Shown here: one piece after another, positions 56,839 through 64,000 of the stretch
How positions within the stretch are numbered: position 1 is the first letter of the stretch
How the letters are laid out: every line of letters starts with the position of its first letter
Assembly: GCF_002797355.1 (NCBI RefSeq)
Contig: NZ_KZ454940.1
Coordinates: forward strand, 62,001-126,000
Length of the DNA: 64,000 nt
Direction of reading: 5' to 3'
From: Bacillus xiapuensis
GTDB taxonomy: Bacteria > Bacillota > Bacilli > Bacillales > Domibacillaceae
Translations under genes and position numbers: made by a program
The notes under the pieces: model-generated
Databases searched by the model: none
Told to the model about the DNA's origin: nothing
What the model saw: only the letters and a program-made list of their open reading frames with translations

Positions 56839-58696
56839 GTCTAGTCTCACCATTTAAGAAATGACAGAGTGGTTTCCCCCCGCTCTGTCTCCCCTCTTTA
56901 AAGTATGTGACATCCAAAAAGGGGCTGTCCCATAAGCCCCTAAAATAAGAACGCGGAGAGAAAAACAACTCGTTTTTCTCTCCGCGTTCTTTCATTGTAA
57001 GCGGGTTTCCTGAAAATGTTTGGGCTAGGCCCGCCATTTTCAGGAAGTTGTGGGCCAACGCCACAACCCCAAATTCCGTGTGCACCTTGTCGATCCCCCG
57101 CAAGGAAAATCTGCGGAACGCCCGATTGCCCTTGATATGACCGAACGCACTTTCGACCTCGACTTTCCGCCGGGCATAAATCGGTGTGTTCTCGTCAGAC
57201 CAAAGGCTGTTCTTGGCTTGTGCTTTCATTTCTTCGTACACGGGGTTGTAATGAATCTGCCGGTTCCCTTTCGATTTTGTGCATAGGGCTTTCAGCGGGC
57301 AGTCTGTACAAACCTCACATTCATAAATTTTAAAATCTCTCTTCATCCCGTAAGAATCCGTACGGGTGGAATAACGTTTGAAGCGAATGCGGCGGTCATT
57401 CGGACAGATATATACGTCATCTTCTTCTATATAGGTCCAGTTCCTTGGCTGGAAACGATCTTTTGTATACCTGCGTTTTTGTTCTTTCAGATAGGTATTA
57501 TAAGGAATCAAATAGTCCATTTTTTCTTCCGTCGCATATACATAGTTGCTTTCGCTTCCATAGCCGGCATCGGCGATCACTTTTTTCGGAAACGGCAGGC
57601 GAGAGCCTTTCAGTTTCTCCATGTGCGGAATGAAACAGCGAGTATCCGTTGGGCGCTGGTGAATGGTATAGAACAAAACAAATTGGTTTTCCGTTGCCCT
57701 CTGCACATTGTAGCCAGGCTTTAGCTGTCCGTTTTTCATGTGATCTTCTTTCATTCTCATAAACGTGGCAGCTGTATCGGTTTTGGAAAAGCTGTTTCGG
57801 TCGCCGTATGTCTCCATTTGTGGTTTATATTTCACCAGGCGCGGAATAAAATCCCTGCTTACGGATTTTGCCAGCTTTTGAACAAAGGATCGCTTTTGGC
57901 GCTTAGCCTTGCGTTCTTTCCTATCTTCTTGCGCCACGTCTTTCTCTATCTGTTCCATTTTCTTTTCCAGAACCGTTTCCACTTGCGCCACTTGTTCAGG
58001 GCTGACTTTTTTCGCCTCCAGGCATTCCGCGATCATAGAAGCTTCATCTACCTCCACGATCTCTTGAATGTGGTGCAGGGTCTCCTTGATCTTCTCTCTT
58101 AATTTCGCTTCAAATCTCATCGTCGCTTTTTTCCAGGAGAAGGAGTGTTTATTGGCATTTGCCTCGATCTTTGTGCCGTCCAGAAAATAGTTCCCCATGG
58201 AAATATATTGGTTTTCAATCAAGAGGAGAATCATTTCCTCGAACAGCGTGTCGATCATGGATTTCATCTGCCCGCTGCGGAAACGGTTAATCGTACGGAA
58301 ATCTGGGTTTTGCATGGCAGAGAGCCAAATCATCGGCAGGTTTTCGTCTAGCATCTTCGCGATTCCTCGGCAGGAATAGACCTTTTGCGAGTACGCATAA
58401 AGAAGACTTTTGACCATCATTTTGGGGTGATAGGCACTTCGGCCGCCGCCTTTATAAGGCTTGATGAACAGCTCATCGGGCATGTTTTCAATCATCTCAT
58501 GGATAAAACGGGAGACATGGTGTGCAGGAATCCAGTCACTGAGATCCATCGGAAGCATCAGCTGGTCTGTTTGATAGAAAACAAAGACAGGTTTGGAACG
58601 GAAGTTCTTTTTTTGCGTGGACACCTCTTCCGTTTCTAGTGGTAAAGATAACTGGTCCGTGTTATAATTTGTGGGAGTAGTCTTTTGGCTGCTCAT
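56807..58696 (-). CDS. IS1182-family transposase, reading through the element end
   Basis: DDE transposase of 629 residues. N-terminal DUF772-like region (YKGGGRSAYHPKMMVKSLLY, FRTINRFRSG), the catalytic Asp in YFLDGTKIEANANKHSF, a charged coiled-coil insertion (about 190-260), second Asp in KVIADAGYGSESNY, zinc-like Cys cluster CEVCTDCPLKALC and the C-terminal VESAFGHIKGNRAFRRFSLR with the catalytic Glu. No stop lies inside the element; the last 38 or so codons read across the terminal repeat (GLWDSP) into flanking DNA and end in the translated Fur box (MIMIIIVD). ATG 58696 lies about 140 bases inside the right end. Probably intact and recently active. Confidence 0.88.
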   Translation of the reverse strand: MSSQKTTPTNYNTDQLSLPLETEEVSTQKKNFRSKPVFVFYQTDQLMLPMDLSDWIPAHHVSRFIHEMIENMPDELFIKPYKGGGRSAYHPKMMVKSLLYAYSQKVYSCRGIAKMLDENLPMIWLSAMQNPDFRTINRFRSGQMKSMIDTLFEEMILLLIENQYISMGNYFLDGTKIEANANKHSFSWKKATMRFEAKLREKIKETLHHIQEIVEVDEASMIAECLEAKKVSPEQVAQVETVLEKKMEQIEKDVAQEDRKERKAKRQKRSFVQKLAKSVSRDFIPRLVKYKPQMETYGDRNSFSKTDTAATFMRMKEDHMKNGQLKPGYNVQRATENQFVLFYTIHQRPTDTRCFIPHMEKLKGSRLPFPKKVIADAGYGSESNYVYATEEKMDYLIPYNTYLKEQKRRYTKDRFQPRNWTYIEEDDVYICPNDRRIRFKRYSTRTDSYGMKRDFKIYECEVCTDCPLKALCTKSKGNRQIHYNPVYEEMKAQAKNSLWSDENTPIYARRKVEVESAFGHIKGNRAFRRFSLRGIDKVHTEFGVVALAHNFLKMAGLAQTFSGNPLTMKERGEKNELFFSPRSYFRGLWDSPFLDVTYFKEGRQSGGKPLCHFLNGETRPTMIMIIIVD

Positions 58697-58834
58697 AAAA
58701 AAATCGCTCCTTTTGTATGTGTTGGTTTGGTTACTTACATTTTACAAGAAAGAGCGATTTTTTTGTGCTTAAAAATAGAAAAAAAACAGGGGCCGTCCTC
58801 AAAAGTCGGTTTCACCGACTTTTGGGACAGCCCC
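56921..58834 (-). mobile_element. IS1182-family insertion sequence
   Basis: Bounded by inverted repeats GGGGCTGTCCCA (56921-56932) and TGGGACAGCCCC (58823-58834), about 1.91 kb, with a single transposase gene. An 18-base-pair hairpin (56949-56989, arms GAACGCGGAGAGAAAAAC) lies inside the left end. A target duplication is not evident. Confidence 0.85.
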
Positions 58835-58862
58835 TTTGTCAGCTGAAAAAAGCTTATATCTC

Positions 58863-59996
58863 TTATAATCTAGCATCTTTCCAAAAGTTTTGGGTAATAT
58901 GCGCCGCCGGCTGATAAGGTCGAAGTTCGAAACCTTCCTTCTTTAAGTAGCTTATAACATCCGGCAGAATTTCAGCACTCACTTGTTTTTCATGCATCAA
59001 AATCACGACATGCTTATCTCCAAGCTGCTTTTGCTTCTTCACTCCATCCTGAATATTTTGAAGAACACGCGCTTTAGTCCCCAAGCTGTATTTCCAATCT
59101 AAACTGTCTACATCCCAATCCCATAATTTAAACCCTTTTCTTACAAGCGCATCCCGATATGGCTGCTTCAAGTACGGAACACTTCCAAACGGCGCTCGCA
59201 CTAAATCTGTGGATCGGCCGGTTACTTCCTTGACCATCTCTTTGGCTTTCATCATTTCATTTAGGAAGCTTTGCGGTGAATTGTACAGCGGATTAACGCT
59301 GTGACTTACGCTGTGCAAACCGATGTAATGCCCATCAGCTGCCGTCTTTTTAGCCGCTTTGGCAAAATTCCGGACATTCGGTCCTACATAAAAAAAGGTT
59401 CCTTTCACGCGATGAGCAGACAGCGTTTTTAAAATGCGGGATGAATAGACGCTCGGACCGTCATCAAATGTTAAGTACGCGATGGGCCGCTCCTCCTGCG
59501 CTCCGAGATTCAATCGGCTGAATTCCCGCTGATTTTCTTCCAGAAATGTTTCATTTGAAATGTTGATGTCACTCTCTGAATAAAAACGGGCAATTTGCTT
59601 CTGTCCCAGATAATCTGTTTGAAAGACGAGTTGATTGGCTGCCCAGCGAATGCCGATATACGTGTCCTTATTCTTCTTATAGACTATCGCCGGCTCCATT
59701 TGCCGCCGGTCTATGTACGCCGCTTTGACCGCTTCGTTAGACGGCAGCTTCTCCCCGCTTTGTTCCATCAAATAGGTTCCGTTCTCATGGTTAACGGTCT
59801 GTTTCACATATAAACAGCGGCTCAGCTGGCTCATTGGTGCGGCAGAATCCTGAAAGACTTCTCCTTTTAGTGCGGAAAGCCGCTGATCAAAAAGCCCAAG
59901 AAATGCTCCCCTTTCTAGGCCAGCTCCATGCGCCGTTCCTGCAAACATGAAAACCAGCACACTAAACAACAGAGCAGAAAAAAATGTTTTCATCAT
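58863..59996 (-). CDS. Secreted polysaccharide deacetylase
   Basis: CE4 (NodB) family protein of 377 residues with an N-terminal signal peptide (FFSALLFSVLVFMFAGTAHG). The catalytic domain is about 170-365: TFDDGPSV, HSVSHS (metal His pair), RAPFGSVPYL, WDWDVDSLDWK and VILMHEK. About 140 residues in front of it have no family I recognise. Substrate (peptidoglycan or another glycan) unknown. Confidence 0.88.
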   Translation of the reverse strand: MMKTFFSALLFSVLVFMFAGTAHGAGLERGAFLGLFDQRLSALKGEVFQDSAAPMSQLSRCLYVKQTVNHENGTYLMEQSGEKLPSNEAVKAAYIDRRQMEPAIVYKKNKDTYIGIRWAANQLVFQTDYLGQKQIARFYSESDINISNETFLEENQREFSRLNLGAQEERPIAYLTFDDGPSVYSSRILKTLSAHRVKGTFFYVGPNVRNFAKAAKKTAADGHYIGLHSVSHSVNPLYNSPQSFLNEMMKAKEMVKEVTGRSTDLVRAPFGSVPYLKQPYRDALVRKGFKLWDWDVDSLDWKYSLGTKARVLQNIQDGVKKQKQLGDKHVVILMHEKQVSAEILPDVISYLKKEGFELRPYQPAAHITQNFWKDARL

Positions 59997-60174
59997 AAAT
60001 CCCTTCCTCTAGCAACTACTAAACTATTATGTATTTGATTCATTTCCTCATTATACACGAAATATTTCTATTGTGTTACAAAAAAGTCTAAAAAGTTACA
60101 ACTAGTAATATTTTATTGCAGCGTATCCTTTTCTTTCCTCTGCTTCTATATGGAAAGTGAAAGGAGGTGATCAA

Positions 60175-60393
60175 ATGGCTCAAGCGACCTTAACAAAATC
60201 AACGCTTCGCTTAGTATTCGATCACGGTGCCGATGCCAGCGGAAAGCCGATTTTGAAATCCCAGACATTCTCCAACATCAACGAAGCCGCCACAGCGGAT
60301 CATTTAGCAGCTGCGGCTCAAGCCCTAGCCGCTTTATCAGACAAGCCCTTAAACGCCATTATGCGCAATGACGCATCCGAAATTAGTGAATAG
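60175..60393 (+). CDS. DUF1659 family protein
   Basis: Protein of 72 residues with ATLTKSTLRLVFDHGADASG and INEAATADHLAAAAQALAAL. AAAGGAGGTGATCAA precedes ATG 60175, a strong site. Usually found with a DUF2922 gene, as here. Function unknown. Confidence 0.85.
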   Translation: MAQATLTKSTLRLVFDHGADASGKPILKSQTFSNINEAATADHLAAAAQALAALSDKPLNAIMRNDASEISE

Positions 60394-60405
60394 GAGGAAT
60401 AAACA

Positions 60406-60624
60406 TTGACAAAAACCTTACAGCTTCAATTCATGACAGAAGCCGGAAAGACGTCCACATTGTCACTCGATCAGCCGAAGGAGCCCCTTGACCCTGCTAT
60501 AGTCAAGCAATCAATGGAAGCTATTCTCGATTCTCAAGCCTTTAACTCCGCTAATGGTGCGTTAGTCTCCATTAAAGGAGCTAGCCTGATCGACCGCACC
60601 GTAACAGATATTAGCTTAAATTAG
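60406..60624 (+). CDS. DUF2922 family protein
   Basis: Protein of 72 residues with KTLQLQFMTEAGKTSTLSLD and GALVSIKGASLIDRTVTDI. TTG start with GGAGG eight bases upstream, 12 bases after the DUF1659 gene. Function unknown. Confidence 0.85.
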   Translation: MTKTLQLQFMTEAGKTSTLSLDQPKEPLDPAIVKQSMEAILDSQAFNSANGALVSIKGASLIDRTVTDISLN

Positions 60625-60632
60625 AATCTATC

Positions 60633-60673
60633 CAGAAGCGAAAAAGCTGGTCCGCCGGCTTTTTCGCTTCTGA
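60633..60673 (+). terminator. Hairpin between the DUF2922 and yvrJ genes
   Basis: AGAAGCGAAAAAGC pairs with GCTTTTTCGCTTCT around a 13-base loop. The T-run lies in the stem, so it may be a partial terminator that sets yvrJ expression lower. Confidence 0.6.
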
Positions 60674-60688
60674 CAAGGAGGAATGACG

Positions 60689-60829
60689 GTGGAATCCATT
60701 CTGCCCTTTATTCAGGAACTCGGATTTCCTATTGCGGTGACATTCTACTTACTGTATCGCATCGAAACCAAGCTTGACGGTGTTATCCAGTCAATACAAA
60801 CGCTGCCTGAAAAAATGCGAAATCCCTGA
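60689..60829 (+). CDS. yvrJ: YvrJ family small protein
   Basis: Protein of 46 residues: ESILPFIQELGFPIAVTFYL then LYRIETKLDGVIQSIQTLPE. One membrane segment and an amphipathic tail, as in YvrJ/BhlA-type small proteins that resemble holin-like peptides. GTG 60689 is seven bases after AAGGAGG; ATG 60683 in the same frame is too close. Confidence 0.8.
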   Translation: MESILPFIQELGFPIAVTFYLLYRIETKLDGVIQSIQTLPEKMRNP

Positions 60830-60835
60830 TATAAA

Positions 60836-60917
60836 AAAGCGCGCCAATGTGAGCTGCCGTCCGAATGTTAGATCAAAATCTAACTTATAGGGGCCACAAT
60901 GCTGGTGCGCTCTTTTT
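60836..60917 (+). terminator. Terminator of the DUF1659-DUF2922-yvrJ group
   Basis: GCGCGCCA (60840-60847) pairs with TGGTGCGC near 60902-60909 with an inner stem GTTAGAT/ATCTAAC; T7 follows. Confidence 0.7.
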
Positions 60918-60990
60918 TTCTCAAAATTACATTACACCAAAAAAATCAATAGGCCTAAAGTTTTATTTTATCTTGTTATACGGGTTTTGT

Positions 60991-61015
60991 GTTTTAATCA
61001 ATGTACAGCGGATAA
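60991..61015 (+). promoter_or_regulatory. Possible sigma-B promoter of the KGG genes
   Basis: GTTTTA, 13 bases, GGATAA; compare the sigma-B consensus GTTTAA-N12-15-GGGTAT. It lies 42 bases before the first KGG gene. B. subtilis gsiB is sigma-B controlled. Confidence 0.4.
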
Positions 61016-61057
61016 ACAATTAGCGAACACAAAATTCACACAAAGGAGTGGAAACAG

Positions 61058-61267
61058 ATGGCAAACAATGATCGCAAGAAGATGACAGTCGAAGAAGCAG
61101 GACAAAAAGGCGGCGAAACAACAGCACGCAATCACGATAAAGAATTTTACCAAGAAATCGGTCAAAAAGGCGGAGAAGCCACAGCGGAAAATCACGATAG
61201 AGAATTCTACGAAAAAATTGGCCAAAAGGGCGGAGAAGCCCGCAGCAGACAACGTAACGATCAATAA
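61058..61267 (+). CDS. KGG-repeat stress protein (GsiB/con-10-like), short form
   Basis: Hydrophilic protein of 69 residues with three KGG motifs, one per 20 residues: QKGGETTARNHDKEFYQEIG, QKGGEATAENHDREFYEKIG and QKGGEARS. LEA-like proteins of this kind protect against drying and other stress. ATG with AAGGAG upstream. Confidence 0.9.
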   Translation: MANNDRKKMTVEEAGQKGGETTARNHDKEFYQEIGQKGGEATAENHDREFYEKIGQKGGEARSRQRNDQ

Positions 61268-61326
61268 CAGTCACTTGCTTTTCTTACTGCAATAAAAACA
61301 ATAAAACATTAAAGGAGATGGATATA

Positions 61327-61731
61327 ATGGCAAACAATGATCGCAAGAATCGCAATGACGGCAAAATGACTCTGGAAGAGGCGGGACGCAAAGGCGGAAA
61401 TGCTACAGCACGCAACCACGACAAGGAATTCTATCAAGAAATCGGTGAAAAAGGCGGGAATGCTACCGCTGAAAACCACGATAAAGATTTCTACCAAGAA
61501 ATCGGCCAAAAGGGCGGCGAAACGACTGCCGAAAACCATGACAGAGATTTCTATCAAGAGATCGGTGAAAAAGGCGGAAACACTACCGCCGAAAATCACG
61601 GCAAAGAATTCTACCAGGAAATCGGCGAAAAAGGCGGAAACGCTACCGCGGAACGCCACGGGGAAGATTTCTACGAAGAAATTGGTGAGAAAGGCGGCCG
61701 GGCCCGCAGCGAAAACCGCGATAATAACTAA
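61327..61731 (+). CDS. KGG-repeat stress protein (GsiB/con-10-like), long form
   Basis: Protein of 134 residues with six KGG motifs and five full 20-residue repeats of type EKGGNATAENHDKDFYQEIG. Two ATGs are available; 61327 is nine bases after AAAGGAG, while 61318 abuts it. Paralogue of the gene 60 bases upstream; repeat number differs (three against six), consistent with 60-base unit expansion. Confidence 0.9.
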   Translation: MANNDRKNRNDGKMTLEEAGRKGGNATARNHDKEFYQEIGEKGGNATAENHDKDFYQEIGQKGGETTAENHDRDFYQEIGEKGGNTTAENHGKEFYQEIGEKGGNATAERHGEDFYEEIGEKGGRARSENRDNN

Positions 61732-61773
61732 CCGGCTCCTATCCTGAGGCTGGGACAAGAGGTCTTCAGCTAA

Positions 61774-61833
61774 TAAAAAAGCCGAACTATTATTTAAAAC
61801 TCTAATTTAGAGTTTTGTAATAGTTCGGCTTTA
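61774..61833 (+). terminator. Terminator of the KGG genes
   Basis: AAAGCCGAACTATTA pairs with TAATAGTTCGGCTTT, with a nested AAAACTCTAA/TTTAGAGTTTT stem. Confidence 0.82.
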
Positions 61834-61970
61834 TTGTTCTTTATGTTTTTATTCCAATACATTATTCAGCTTTAATCACAATAAATTGGGTTTTGCTCAG
61901 CCTCTCTTTTGCTGTTTTTCCATTTTCATCCGCAAAACAGCCAATCAGTTAATCATTTCCGTTTAAGGGA

Positions 61971-61996
61971 AAGCCCACCGCTTTTATCAACGGTGG
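61971..61996 (-). terminator. Likely terminator of sspN-tlp
   Basis: CCCACCG pairs with CGGTGGG just past the tlp stop; the following minus-strand sequence CTTTCCCTT is only partly T-rich. Confidence 0.55.
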
Positions 61997-62005
61997 GACG
62001 GGAGG

Positions 62006-62215
62006 CTACAAAAAAGATCGTTCTTCGGCCATTTCTCTTTGGAAGTTTTCCGCACTTTCTAAACGGCGGCCGTTTTTTTCTTTGATCTCTTCAATTTGTG
62101 CTGCACTTTCGCTGTGCTTAAGAGAAGCTTCTGCCCGCTCTATCTGCTCCAGTGTTTGACTCAGCATCTGTTCCATCCTGGCTATTTTCTCGCGATGTTT
62201 ATTCGAGTCGTTCAT
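62006..62215 (-). CDS. tlp: Small acid-soluble spore protein Tlp
   Basis: Protein of 69 residues resembling thioredoxin-like Tlp of spores: KIARMEQMLSQTLEQIERAE and EIKEKNGRRLESAENFQREM. ATG 62215 is eight bases after GGGAGG; the longer frame to 62248 overlaps sspN. Second gene of an sspN-tlp operon, as in B. subtilis. Confidence 0.85.
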   Translation of the reverse strand: MNDSNKHREKIARMEQMLSQTLEQIERAEASLKHSESAAQIEEIKEKNGRRLESAENFQREMAEERSFL

Positions 62216-62237
62216 TTCTTTTTCCTCCCTATTTGCC

Positions 62238-62375
62238 TCATGTTCCATTAATTACATCCGGCTGCTTTCCAGATGTATCCTGCATTTTCTTCCCTTTATT
62301 GCCGCCGGCCGCTTTTTGCTGGGTACCGAGCTGATTTGGGGCAAAATCTTTCGGATTCCGCTTTGGATTTCCCAC
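62238..62375 (-). CDS. sspN: Small acid-soluble spore protein N
   Basis: Protein of 45 residues: [20 protein letters not shown] then [20 protein letters not shown]. It matches SspN in size, composition and partner gene. GTG 62375 with GGAGGTGATCAGC upstream. Confidence 0.82.
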   Translation of the reverse strand: MGNPKRNPKDFAPNQLGTQQKAAGGNKGKKMQDTSGKQPDVINGT

Positions 62376-62394
62376 GCTGATCACCTCCTACCAC

Positions 62395-62424
62395 TAATAT
62401 GCCCGGAAGTCTGGGTACTATATG
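62395..62424 (-). promoter_or_regulatory. Candidate sigma-G promoter of sspN-tlp
   Basis: Minus strand CATATA, 17 bases, CATATTA. The -10 fits the sigma-G consensus, the -35 four of six. Twenty bases before the sspN start. Confidence 0.45.
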
Positions 62425-62958
62425 TCCTTTGATTCATATATTTTGATGGCGACAATCCAGGAAGTTCCAAATAAAAGCGCAATAACCAAGCCCCCGGCTA
62501 GGAACAGCTGATTCAGGCTGTACGCACGTAACTACCTTTGAATATCCGTGATTTCTCCGTTAAAAGCCTTCAGGGTGCTTTGCCGCAATGTAATGAAAAA
62601 GATCAGAAAGAACCTCAGCAGGATTCCAGTGTACCGTTCACCGAATTTATAAAGGGCAGGAAAGGAAATGAACACAAAAAATAGAATGAGAAGCAGTGAC
62701 AGCAGTAATCGATGCCATTTTGCCAAAGGCTGATCATATAATCCCAGCCCCAAGCTCAGCGCCGCTTGAATCAGCATCATGCTTCCCATCGCAAACAAAC
62801 AGCCCGAACAAAATTGCTCCTGCATACTTTGAGAAGACAACGCTTTTGCGGCTGATGCGCAAGCTGTTCAACAGTATATGGGCTTTCGCTGTTTCGCTGC
62901 CCGCGTTGGAGACAACGCTATTTAGCAAGTGCGACAGCGAATCTCGCCGGCTTTCCAT
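62418..62958 (-). pseudogene. Possible disrupted membrane protein gene
   Basis: One frame from 62958 gives MESRRDSLSHLLNSVVSNAG and SLRISRKSVVFSKYAGAILF. A second frame carries on with GSMMLIQAALSLGLGLYDQP, LLLSLLLILFFVFISFPALY and ends at TAG 62532. The same frame continues after the stop as LNQLFLAGGLVIALLFGTSW to a TAG at 62418. This could be one multi-span protein broken by a frameshift near 62800 and a nonsense codon. Family not recognised and no good ribosome site seen. Confidence 0.4.
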
Positions 62959-62989
62959 TATTACAGGTTCTTTGTTGCTTTTCCTCTAA

Positions 62990-63027
62990 AAAACCGCCTA
63001 TGAGGTTATCCCTCTCGGCGGTTTTTT
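62990..63027. terminator. Bidirectional terminator of the czcD-like gene
   Basis: AAAAAACCGCC pairs with GGCGGTTTTTT. Confidence 0.85.
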
Positions 63028-63070
63028 GATTGAATAAATAAATTTCCTGTCCTGAATCAGTTCAGCTGCG

Positions 63071-63988
63071 CTAGACTTGCATGTTGCCGTGTTCAATTGC
63101 AGAGGTTTCAATTTGAATGGTTGTATGCTCAATTTTGAACGAATCCTGAATAATGTCGATGGCCTGCTGCAAGATTTTTTGGCTGTCCACCTTGTCATCC
63201 ACAAGGATATGGCAGGTTAAAGTGTCCAATCCGGAGGTGATGGTCCAGATGTGAAGATCATGAACATTAAGAACTCCTTCAATGTCCTCCAAGCTTCTTT
63301 TCACCGCTTCTTGATCCACTGTGACAGGCGTGCCCTCCATCAAAATATGAACAGAATGCGTCACGACCCCCCAGGCACTTTTTAAAATGAGTAAAGCAAC
63401 TACAACGGAAATAATCGGGTCTGCAATATACCAGTCAAACAGCAGCATCAGCAAGCCAGCTGCCAAGGCGCCTACCGATCCGAGCGCATCTCCCAGCACA
63501 TGCAAATAGGCGCTTCGCAGATTGACATTGTCCTTCACATCTCCTTTGCTCATGAGCGACCAGGCGCTAAGCAGATTAGCAGCCAAGCCGATGCCGGCAA
63601 TGATCATCATTGTTCCGCTTGCCACTGTAGGCGGTTCCCAAAAACGATCATAGGCCTCTTTCATGATAAACCCGGCAATCACAAATAAGGTCACTCCGTT
63701 AAATAGCGCAGCCAAAATTTCAAATCGATAATAGCCATACGTTTTTTTCGGTGAAGCAGGGCGCGAAGCAAACCAGAATGCAATCAAGCTTAGCAGCAAG
63801 GAACTGGCATCGCTTAACATATGTCCGCTGTCTGACAGCAGCGCTAAACTATTGGTGATCAGGCCGCCGAAAAACTCCAGCAGCATGATCCCCGTGGTGA
63901 TCACTAAAGCAATGATCAAGCCTTTTTTATTGCCCTCTCTCACTTCTTCAAAATGATGATCATGTCCGTGATGGTGATGATGCCCCAT
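63071..63988 (-). CDS. czcD: Cation diffusion facilitator, CzcD-like zinc/cobalt exporter
   Basis: CDF-family protein of 305 residues with six membrane segments and a C-terminal cytoplasmic domain. His-rich N-terminus (GHHHHHGHDHHF). Metal-site residues are in SDSGHMLSDASS (TM2) and HVLGDALGSVGAL (TM5). C-terminal NVHDLHIWTITSG fits CzcD-type exporters. ATG 63988 has GGAGGAATAAGC upstream, at the window edge. Confidence 0.93.
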   Translation of the reverse strand: MGHHHHHGHDHHFEEVREGNKKGLIIALVITTGIMLLEFFGGLITNSLALLSDSGHMLSDASSLLLSLIAFWFASRPASPKKTYGYYRFEILAALFNGVTLFVIAGFIMKEAYDRFWEPPTVASGTMMIIAGIGLAANLLSAWSLMSKGDVKDNVNLRSAYLHVLGDALGSVGALAAGLLMLLFDWYIADPIISVVVALLILKSAWGVVTHSVHILMEGTPVTVDQEAVKRSLEDIEGVLNVHDLHIWTITSGLDTLTCHILVDDKVDSQKILQQAIDIIQDSFKIEHTTIQIETSAIEHGNMQV

Positions 63989-64000
63989 GCTTATTCCTCC

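Noticed and set aside
61309-61758. A 149-residue minus-strand frame opposite the KGG gene
   Set aside because: It is the antisense shadow of a repeated coding sequence; it has no ribosome site and the plus-strand product is a known family.

Overview
The window is a chromosomal stretch from a spore-forming, low-to-mid-GC Firmicute of the Bacillaceae. Gene order closely follows the Bacillus subtilis yut-yun-suf-yus-lut region, and there is a tricistronic GerA-type germinant receptor, sspN-tlp, a YhcN/YlaJ lipoprotein, YutH, YunB and a LytH-type endopeptidase. No rRNA or tRNA gene was seen. The species cannot be named from the sequence alone.

Layout. 1-4.8 kb: 3' part of the NADH dehydrogenase-like gene yutJ, then a germinant-receptor operon with a sigma-G-like promoter. 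5.1-10.9 kb: a GABA catabolic cluster on the minus strand (gabT, sigma-54 activator, permease, gabD) behind a near-perfect -24/-12 promoter with a tandem palindromic upstream site. 10.9-28.5 kb: yuzD, yutI, a 2-hydroxyacid dehydrogenase, yutHGFE, yutD, yutC, lipA, lytH/yunA, a MetP/MetS-type transporter, an NhaC-type carrier behind a lysine riboswitch, and yunB, yunD, yunE, yunF. 28.6-29.9 kb: two adjacent paralogous cysteine-rich proteins of unknown function. 29.9-32.6 kb: a graveyard of mobile DNA (IS605 TnpB, ISL3, IS4 and integrase fragments) with two small cargo genes. 32.7-37.9 kb: sufCDSUB. 38-49.6 kb: metNIQ with a SAM-I riboswitch, yusE, yusF, gcvH, yusI and the fatty-acid degradation operon fadN-fadA-fadE with a FadR operator. 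49.7-55.9 kb: the lactate block lutABC, lutR and lctP. 56.8-58.8 kb: an IS1182-type element beside an orphan Fur-box promoter. 58.8-64 kb: a polysaccharide deacetylase, DUF1659/DUF2922/YvrJ small proteins, two KGG-repeat stress proteins, sspN-tlp and a CzcD-type cation efflux protein.

Functional themes are carbon and energy supply from GABA, lactate and fatty acids; iron-sulfur and lipoate cofactor assembly (suf, yutI, lipA, gcvH); methionine and lysine uptake under riboswitch control; and spore formation and germination.

The most unusual signal is a family of structured repeats of about 125 bp. It occurs as three near-identical copies immediately after lytH/yunA and four diverged copies immediately after lctP, before the lctP terminator. 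The copies differ in sequence within the paired arms yet keep complementarity in at least three helices, and they share an apical loop and an internal loop. This looks like an RNA-level element carried in 3' untranslated regions. A second, less clear dispersed repeat lies in the 4.9 kb and 20.7 kb intergenic regions.
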